DNA of 64,000 nucleotides from Dillenia suffruticosa (Eukaryota > Streptophyta > Magnoliopsida > Dilleniales > Dilleniaceae), in NCBI GenBank assembly GCA_033439265.1, contig JAVTVX010000021.1, forward strand, positions 15,093,001 through 15,157,000, in the 5' to 3' direction. This document shows positions 55,881 through 64,000 of the stretch, piece after piece (positions within the stretch are counted from its first letter, which is position 1; each line of letters starts with the position of its first letter). The position numbers were made by a program, and so were the translations under genes. Below the pieces are notes generated by a model. That model did not search any database. It was not told the DNA's origin and saw only the letters and a program-made list of their open reading frames with translations.

Positions 55881-57150
55881 CTCCTTAAATCATATAGAAT
55901 TAAAAAATAATAATTTTGTTCACAAATTTTTATTGTAATCTCAATTTGTCCACAAATAGAAGAAAATTTTTCTAATATAGAGAAGCTACTATTTCATCAC
56001 TCTTTTATTTCCATCCCTTTTTCACTTTAAATCAAATGAAAATAATCTTATATTTAACCTATATTTATTTTCCTTCCTCTTTTTCTCTCACTCTATACCC
56101 CAAATCAAACTTACTTTTATTGATAATAAAAATTAAAGAATTGCAAGATCAAAACATTTGGAAACCTTCGAAAACAAGTACAATAGAGCTTGTCATTCAT
56201 GACAAGAATGGCCGACATCTTTGTTTATGAGTTGGTTTAACTTCTTCATATGTTGTAAGATTTGTGGCTTTTAAGGTGTTCTAGGGGATAATAATAATAA
56301 AAATGCCATTTTCTTTGATAAAAGATGTAAAGATCAAAAGGGTGCGCTCACAAGGGATGGGAGATCTTTAGAAACTATGTAAGCTTTTCCATTTGTAAGT
56401 ATATAATTTTGGGGTTTTAGTCAATCACTATCCACTGTGGGTCATTCTAAACCCACGAAGTGAAATTAGAGTTTACTGAAAATAATAATTATACTTAATT
56501 TTGAGGAATTCCCTATATCAATTTTTTTTAGTTCAGAGAAAGAAAGAGAGAAAAAATATCCTATGCAGACCTAGAAGTCCAACAGACCCCATTTCAGCAA
56601 TTCCAAGTGGCTTCCCTGGAATAAAAGAGAAGTTTGCAGGAAAAAGATAAATTGAGCTTCAAAAGAAAATAAATGATCGAGAAGGATTGGATCTTGGACT
56701 GCACCGTAACCCACGGGACAGCATTGTGTCGCGTAAAAAGATCAAAGAATCACATTTACTTTTTCCCGGGGAAGGGAGGGGGAGAGAGAGTCTGGGAAAG
56801 AAAAAACGGAAAAAAAGGAAAAAGAGTAGGAATCCAAGAAAGCGAAAGGAACGTGAGAATTGAATTTAGCATCAGCACATTTACTTTTTCTCAAGGAATG
56901 CTATTTGATGGGGTCACTGCAAGTTTGCTCAGCTCACGCTTCCTCTTTAGGTTAATTGGAGACGAACAAATAGCTTTGTATATCTTAGATCACAAGGTGA
57001 GAATCACGAAGAGTTTCCAAAGGATAGCTCTATATAAAAAAGGGGTAGGTCGGCCCGATTTTATCAGGCAAAACCAAGCTCTTGTGTCACCCAAGAAAGA
57101 AAAAATACTAATTTCATTTTCATTGTTGCTGTGAAAGGATCAGTATTAGA

Positions 57151-60019
57151 ATGGCGGATTCCATGGTTCAGGCCGTGGTGTCCCCGGTGATTGAAAGAAT
57201 CACAGATCAGCTCCTCAATGAATTCAACCTCTTAAGAGATGCAGATGCAATTATGCATCTAGAAGAAGGTCAGCAGCTCCGGACTGTTGTCTCGCAATTT
57301 AGAGACATTGCTTATGATTCGGAGGACCTCATTGACACTTACATTCTCAAAGTTGCATCTATGAGTGAAGGTAGAGGAGGCTTCATTGGCTTTCTTAAAA
57401 AGCCAGATCCAATGTTCAAGAAATGGCTCTACATCCACAAAGTTGGCAACGAGATTGAAGCCATCAATGCGAGGATCTCTTGGATCCGAGAAACTCTGCC
57501 CCTTCATACTATGCAGAATACGGCTGGAGCTTCAACTGACAGCAGGCGGTCTCGACAAGGTTGGAGACGCAGCTATGCACATGGTGGGCTTGGATGACGA
57601 CATAGATAAACTGGTTCGAGAGCTGATCAATAAAGAAGCAGATGCACGAGTTGTTTCCGTTGTTGGAATTGGAGGTTCCGGCAAGACTACTCTGGCCAAA
57701 AGGCTTTACAATCATGTTCTTGTTAAGAAACACTTTAATTGTCGCTTGTGGTTATCCATTTCCCAGCAATGGGATAGCAGAGATGTGCTGCAAAGGATAC
57801 TAATACAGACAAGTTCACCGACAAAGGAAGAGAGGGAAGTAATTGACAAAATGAAGAACGAGGAGTTGGCAGGAAAGCTATACAGTTTCCTTGAAAAGAA
57901 GTTATACCTGTTGGTACTCGATGATATATGGGAAACAAAAGCTCGGGATGAGCTCTCACATGCATTTCCACGTGGAAAGGTTGGAAGTAAGCTCATACTC
58001 ATCACTCGCAACCGTTATGTACCTCGCAAGTAGACCCCCATTGTGTTGTTCACGAGCCACGAAGACTAACAGATGACGAGGCTTGGGAGTTACTAAGCAA
58101 GAAAACTAAAATCAGGGAAGAAAGCACAAGCCAAGAAGTTGCCGAGCTCTGCAAATTAGGAAAGGAGATGGTGAAGAGATGTGGCGGCTTGCCTTTGGCG
58201 GTAGTTGTACTTGGAGGGCTTTTAGCAACAAGGTCACCGCTCCATGAGTGGAAAAAGCTCCACCAGAATATTGGTCCGCAGTTGAGGGCAGCTGGAAAAG
58301 AGGGTGCTCAACTGCAAGGAAAAGTTATGAGTGTCTTAAAATTGAGCTATGATGATTTGCCATACCGCTTGAAGTTATGCTTTCTGTACTTGGGATTGTT
58401 TCCGGAGGATGTTGATATCCGGGCAAAGAAGATGATTCGAATGTGGATTGCTGAGGGCTTTATTTTGTCATCGGAAATTGACAGAGAACACACTGCGGAG
58501 TGCAGGCGAAGAATGGTTGGAAGAGTTGATTGAAAGGAGTATGATTCAGGTGGAAGCAAGAGATACCGCTGGAAGAATCAAAACATGTCGGATGCATGAT
58601 CTGATACGAGACTTGTGTTTGGAGAAGGCAAGAGGAGAAAACTTCTTTCAAGTTTTGTCCCCAGGATCGCCATCCAATCCCAAAGGCTTGTCTTCCATAA
58701 ACGGAACTGATGTATTGAAAGTTCGGAGGATTGCTCTGCATGCATATGGCAATGATTCACCTTTTACCAAGCGCTTTCTCTTGGAGCACAGGAATTTTGG
58801 CATCAGATCTCTTTTATATTTTGGCTCAGAACTTGAACTATCGGAGTCAGAATGGGAGACTGTCTGAACAAACTTGCCTCTTATTAGGGTATTACATCTT
58901 CAAAAAGTGGTATTTAACAAAGGTAAGTTGCCAAAACAAATTGGGAAACTACTTCAGCTGAAGTACCTTGGTTTAGCAGATTGTGAAGTACATGAGATTC
59001 CACAATCTCTTGGTAATCTTCGGAATTTGTAAATTTTGAACATTTACTTTTATAGCACGTTTTGCTACGTCCACTGCCTAAACATGTGGCAGAAGATGGA
59101 GCAGTTGAGGTTTTTTTCTGTGTGGCGTTTGGAGGATAAAAGTGAAGAGTTTAGAGTCGGTGCTTTAAAAAATCTACGGTGTTTGGCAAGGGTAAAAGCA
59201 GGATCTTGGATATTTAGGGATCTGCAGCACCTTACGAGTCTTGAGAAATTGTGCGTGTGGGGAATAGAAACTGCAGAGCAAGTAGATGCGGTGCTCAAAT
59301 CCCCTTGGATCACTTCGGGCTGTCTTCGCTCACTGCGTTTACAAATATTGCGGGAGAATGTTGAATTTACGAGTCTTCGCCTACTTTCTCGTTGTGAAAG
59401 ACTCTCTAAACTAAATATCGTGGGGAAAATAAGAGAGACATGGCAGGCAAAAACACTAGCAGCAGTGGAACCGTCGCAACGACCACAAAACAAATTAGTG
59501 TTTGTACTCCCATTACAACTCTAACTCCCACCCAATCTTACCAAGTTGACCTTGATTGAATCGACACTGGAAATGCAAGATCCGTTGGCAGCACTAGAGA
59601 AACTTTCCTGCATGAAGTTCCTTTGTTTAAGAAAAGAGTCTTTCCTCGGGACCAAAATGACTTGCTCTGCAAATGGGTTTCCCCAATTGCAACATCTTGA
59701 ATTTGAGGAGTTGTTTAATCTGGAAGAGTGGATAGTAGAAAAGGGAGCCATGCGTTGTCTCAGGCACTTAAGGCTCACACGGTGCACAAGTTTGAGAACG
59801 ACTCCCGAAGGATTGTGATTTATGTCATCCCTCAAGGAGTTGGTGATTTCGGGTCATCGCCAAGAATTTCTGAATAGGCTCCGAAAGGTGAAAACCAAGG
59901 GAGATGAGACGTCAACTTCAACCATAACTACAACATCCGAAGAAGTGGGAAAGGATTTTTACAAAATCCAGCATGTTCCCCAAGTGGACCTCGATTATTG
60001 TGAAATTGAGTTCGTGTGA
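57151..60019 (+). pseudogene. CC-NBS-LRR disease-resistance pseudogene (RPP8/RPM1-like)
   Basis: Intronless NLR body. The CC domain starts MADSMVQAVVSPVIERI, with the EDVID-type motif SEDLID but about 30 residues missing before it. NB-ARC has P-loop GIGGSGKTT, kinase-2 LLVLDDIW, RNBS-B SKLILITRN, CGGLPLAVVVLGG, RNBS-D FLYLGLFPEDVDIR and MHD in CRMHDLIRDLC. LRRs run to about 59.85 kb. The frame shifts near 57585, again near 58020-58035 and near 58490. In-frame stops lie near 58865 and 59031, and further shifts or stops near 59036, 59522 and 59817. With at least seven lesions it cannot make a full protein. The domains are well preserved, so loss is probably recent. Host NLRs sense pathogen effectors in the cytosol. 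Confidence 0.9.
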
Positions 60020-60118
60020 ATAATGTGGTTTTTACAGAACAAAAGACAGGATAAAATGTTGTTATTTGGATATAACAGTAAATGGTGCGAAATATATGTT
60101 TTAACAATAGACTACTGG

Positions 60119-60712
60119 ATAAGTAGAAACCACAATTTACTCCAAAAAAAAAAAAAGAAATGATATTTTTCGAAATACTGATTAATATAATAATAAAAAA
60201 AAGAAATAATATTTTTCGAAATACTGATTAATATAATAATCATTTTATATTTGTTTACAGAAAATATTTATAACATCTGTTTCTATAAAAAAATCTTTTA
60301 TTATAATTAAGAAATATTATAAATAAAAATCACATTTAAATAAAAAAGTAAAAAGAAAGTAGGAGAGAGTAAGGACATTCAACAGTTTACGTTATTTATC
60401 TAGAACTTTATGGGATTAATTAAAAAAAAAATGGTTGAAAGAAGGAAAATGCAGTGTGAAATACAAATTTGTGATTCATGAGATCACCAATCCTTATATG
60501 ATTAACCTAAACAAGTAATTAAATCATATATTATGAGTAAATGAGTAATTATAAAATTCTAATTTTGTAAGATTCTATATTAAATGCCCCTTAATATTAC
60601 AAAAATATCGAACTCTAGCCATTGTTGGTCACAAATTGGTCTCATTAATTTTTTTTTTCCATTTTTTTATTTAGTCCTAAAACTTTTAATTTTCTAATCG
60701 AATTCTTGTATT
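60119..60712. repeat. Direct repeat, copy A
   Basis: Shares with 61231-61812 an ordered series of blocks: AAGTAGAAA, GAAATGATATT, CATTTTATATTYGTTTA, GAGAGTAAGG.CATTCAACAG, ATGATTAACCTAAACAAG, TAAATCATA.ATTATGAG and CTAGCCATTGTTG. Copy A has an extra tandem duplication of about 42 bases at 60160-60240. Confidence 0.8.
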
Positions 60713-61230
60713 TTACAAAATGTCATTTTTCTGTATCGTTTTGTATCGATTTTATTTCTCTATTTTTGTTCAGCCTAATTTATTTATATTTTATTATCTT
60801 ACATTTATCTTTTTTATATTAATAAATAAATATATGTATAATATTAATGGCACCGTGTCATTTAATAATTTTAACACAAAATATTTTACAAAAATTCATT
60901 GTGACAAACCATAACAACAACTTATGAAATCATAAGATATCATATAATATATTTGTTTTTGTTTTATTCAGATGTTTTAATAATTTATTTTGAATATAAA
61001 ATATAGAAGTTTATAAATTTCAAAAATATCATATCTTTTTATATGTTTTTGAAATTTTCATTACTATTTTATCAAATCTTTTTTTTTAAAAAAAGTTTTG
61101 GAATATAAAAACATATCTTTTCAATAATCATATCTTTGGAATATATGGTTGTTACATCATATGTTATATTTTTGGAATATGAAAGTTTATAAATTCAAAA
61201 AATATCATATCTTTCCAACAATCGGTAAAG

Positions 61231-61812
61231 ATAAGTAGAAATGATAATTTACTCGAAAAAAGAAAGAAAGAAATGATATTCTTCAAAATATTGATTAGTA
61301 TAACAATCATTTTATATTCGTTTATCGAAAATATTTATAATATCTGTTTCTATATAAAAATATTTTATTATAATTAAGAAATATTATAAATAAAATAAAA
61401 TATTACATTTAAATAAAAAAGTAAAAGAGAGTGGAAGAGAGTAAGGGCATTCAACAGTCTAGAATTTTGGACTTTGTTTTCAAATAAAATGAACTTTAAG
61501 GGATTAATTTAAAAAATCATATACGAATTTATGATTCATGAAATTACCAATTCCCATATGATTAACCTAAACAAGTAATTAAATCATAAATTATGAGTAA
61601 ATTTGTAATTATAAAATTCTAATTTTGTAAGATTCTATATTAAATGCCTCATAATATTATGTCGAAACAGAGTTATAGTAGGTTGTTAAGATAACCATTG
61701 ATCATTACATAAATATCGAATTCTAGCCATTGTTGCTTCGCAAATTGCTCTCATTTTTTTTTTCATTTTTATTTGGTCTTAAAAATTTTAATTTTCCAAT
61801 AGAATTCCATAC
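61231..61812. repeat. Direct repeat, copy B
   Basis: Second copy of the segment at 60119-60712, about 1.1 kb away in the same orientation. It carries an extra block of about 45 bases near 61662-61707 (TCGAAACAGAGTTATAGTAG). It could be an old segmental duplication or two copies of a non-autonomous element; no terminal repeats were recognised. Confidence 0.8.
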
Positions 61813-63056
61813 GTTTAAATTTAAATATAATATTACTCTTGTAAAAAAATTACAAATAAATCATAAATTTTACCATTAAATAAGTCATATTATATCATAT
61901 GTTACCGAGACAAAATAACTTTAGGAATTTCATGTGACCAAATTATCTATAAAACTTTAGCGGTCGCTTTTTATCAAATTTTATTTTATAACCGCTGGAT
62001 ATCATACATTAGATAAAAAATATTAACGTAATCTTCTAATTTGGTATAGAATTATTATTATGACATGACAGCCAGCGTTGCCAATACTATACTAGAGAAA
62101 TAGATAATTTTATTATTTAAATAATCCAAAATTTACTAAAATTTTAATGATTTTTACCTTTTGAATGAAAATAAATATGCAAAGAAATGAATGATGCAAT
62201 CTATAATTAACATATCGATTTATATTTTTACAATTCAGAAAGAAGTGAACGTTATAATTCTAAAAATTGGGCGCAATAATAATAAACTATGTTTTAATTT
62301 TAATATTTGGGACCGACCATATGAAAAACATAAATGTATATTTTCTCCTTATTCACCACACGCTGTCTCTTGACATAAATGCAAAGAAAAAAGGGCCAAT
62401 TGCCCACTTTGTAAATTGCAAGATTTCCATACTATATTTCTTTTAGAAATTAAATAATATTTTTAATATAATAATAATCTAAATAGTAATATTATGTGTA
62501 CTGAATGTATCAAAATTTATATAATAATTCGTATCAATATATTATAACCGATATTTAATTAAGTTATTAATATATTTTGAATGATTTAATTCAAATTTTT
62601 ATATAAAATTTGATTTATTTAGTATTTCAATCATATAGTCTATATGACATTATTCTAACTCATTTCATTCATAGTAAAATTCTATTCTTTAATTTATAAA
62701 ATTTTATATTTTATCAAATTTTTAAATATTACAAATAAAAATATATAATGGAAAAAAAAAAAAAGACCAAGTATCCCTTCGCGAAATGCCAAAATATCCT
62801 AGAGGCCCCGTAGCCCAATTTTCTCCGATACCATGCATGAACGGTCAAAAGATTCTTATTCGTTGGCTTACGTGAATTTAGAGTCATCAGTGGTATCATT
62901 TTAAGCCTTTTTCTTCTCCGGTTGGGTTTTCTCGAAATTCCAAACTCAATCCGTGTGACCTTCATTTGGGGGGGGGGGGGGGGAAGGGTACCCATAAACC
63001 ATTTTTGTTAAGATTTCCATTTCATTGACAATTTTCGTAATATTCATAGGGATTCA

Positions 63057-63096
63057 GGATATTCCGCGTTATTTAAGGTTACATCCGTGTATAAAT
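63057..63096 (+). promoter_or_regulatory. Purple acid phosphatase promoter: P1BS site and TATA box
   Basis: GGATATTC (63057-63064) matches the PHR1-binding site GNATATNC. TATAAATA at about 63090-63097 is the likely TATA box, some 40 bases before the start codon. Confidence 0.65.
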
Positions 63097-63137
63097 ATTA
63101 CCGGTTGTGTTGAGAGAGTGTATGTGGAGAACACAAG

Positions 63138-64000
63138 ATGGGTTCTTCTTCAAAAATTGTTTTTAGCATTTTGGCTGTTTTGGTCTTGGTGTTGAATGCT
63201 GCAGTAGTTAGCAATGGAGGAATCACAAGCTCTTTTGTGAGAAAAGCTGAGAAAGGTGTAGACATGCCTCTTGACAGTGATGTGTTTAAGGTTGCTCCTG
63301 GTTACAATGCTCCTCAACAGGTAATTTCTTCTTGTGTTCTTCTTGAGAAAATTTAGTTTTTTCGGATTTTTTTTTTTTTTTTTTTTTTGTTCTGGGTTCT
63401 TAATTTTCTAGTTTGGAATTGGAATTATGGATTTCTTTTTGATTGATTCTTGTTAGTGTGAGCTCTGTCTGAACCAGGAACCCTTTTTTGGTGGGTTTAT
63501 TCGCCAACCAAGAGAAAATCTAAAACTTTGAAGTTTGAATTTTGACTTTTTTTTTTTTTTTACTTTATTTATCTTTTCTTGGGTTTTATCGGCTAACCAA
63601 TAGAAACCCCAGTTTCCATTTTACTTTTTGAATGATTAATTGTTCGCATATGCTTTCTTTAAGTGCGCTTTTCCTAATTCCATTTTCTTTTTTCCACTTG
63701 GAGATTAGTAGCTTCCATTATTATTTGGGTAATAATTTCTTCCTTACCCTTGTGCTTTCACATATGGATAGATCTTCCTCATAGAAGACATGATGCTTTA
63801 GGTAAGTCTTATGGTTTCCTGATATGTTTGGTTTGTGCTACCAGGTTCATATAACTCAAGGTGATCATGAGGGAAAGGCTGTGATTGTGTCCTGGGTCAC
63901 TACAAATGAACCAGGTTCAAGCACTGTCCTATACTGGAGCAAGAAGAGTGAAAAGAAATACAAAGCAACCGGCAAAATTACCACTTATACGTTTTTCAAT
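63138..64000 (+). CDS. Purple acid phosphatase, N-terminal part (runs off the window)
   Basis: Exon 1, 63138-63320, encodes 61 aa: a signal peptide (hydrophobic [16 protein letters not shown]) and the mature start [20 protein letters not shown]. Exon 2 starts at 63845 ([20 protein letters not shown]) and is cut by the window end. This is the fibronectin-like N-domain of high-molecular-weight plant purple acid phosphatases (PAP10/12/26 group). These are secreted or vacuolar enzymes that release phosphate from organic esters with an Fe-Zn or Fe-Mn centre. The metal-binding residues lie beyond the window, so activity cannot be judged. The join is in phase 0. Confidence 0.92.

Larger units (their letters stand above)
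54079..57150. other. Intergenic with SINE and tandem repeats
   Basis: Contains a CT microsatellite (54358-54384), a SINE (55387-55600), and a roughly 100-bp tandem repeat at 55601-55880. The 5' flank of the NLR pseudogene follows. No other coding exon was recognised. Confidence 0.55.
60020..63137. other. AT-rich intergenic with a large direct repeat
   Basis: No coding exon was recognised. A roughly 590-bp segment is present twice (60119-60712 and 61231-61812). A G-run lies at about 62968-62984. The right end is the promoter of the phosphatase gene. Confidence 0.6.

Noticed and set aside
62729-62995. Minus-strand ORF upstream of the phosphatase
   Set aside because: It begins in a poly-C/proline run and has no family features. 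It lies in the promoter region and is probably chance.

Overview
This is nuclear DNA from a dicot plant. The introns are GT-AG and the flanks AT-rich. Every recognisable gene is a plant family member: SHL, RD19, ZIP, purple acid phosphatase, MCM4, CC-NLR. The copia and tRNA-derived SINE insertions are also of plant type. I cannot name the species. No bacterial or organellar operon is present.

Layout: (1) 2.3-4.2 kb, minus: a four-exon soluble epoxide hydrolase. (2) 5.4-14.7 kb, plus: a rearranged paralogue of the nucleolar RNA-binding protein RBM28. RRM1 is tandemly duplicated, one copy has lost its RNP1 core, RRM2-RRM3 are missing, and a young Ty1/copia element (7612-12683) sits antisense in an intron. 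(3) 17.6-23.4 kb, plus: the BAH-PHD histone reader SHL. (4) 25.0-25.7 kb: an unrecognised gene fragment. (5) 28.2-30.6 kb, minus: a CCCH zinc-finger gene like EMB1789 whose 5' part and one finger exon cannot be found. (6) 33.5-33.9 kb: a heavily decayed NLR scrap. (7) 34.4-39.8 kb, minus: a complete 12-exon WD40 gene of the WDR13 type with three copies of its first-exon end. (8) 42.6-43.8 kb, plus: a ZIP metal transporter. (9) 45.0-50.7 kb, plus: a complete 18-exon MCM4. (10) 51.7-54.0 kb, minus: an RD19-type papain-like protease. (11) 57.2-60.0 kb, plus: a CC-NBS-LRR pseudogene. (12) 63.1 kb to the end, plus: the first exons of a purple acid phosphatase.

The genes do not form a pathway; this is an ordinary gene-rich plant segment. 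Several promoters carry sites that fit the gene they precede: paired E2F sites before MCM4, a zinc-deficiency palindrome before the ZIP gene, a PHR1-type site before the phosphatase, and an ABRE before the RD19-like protease. I see no wholly new system. The most unusual structures are the rebuilt RBM28 paralogue, the alternative first exon of the WDR13-like gene, and an intronic array in SHL grown from copies of an exon-intron junction.

Exon coordinates were read by eye from splice sites. The summed exon lengths of EH, RBM28-like, SHL, WD40, ZIP, MCM4 and RD19 are each divisible by three and keep the reading frame.
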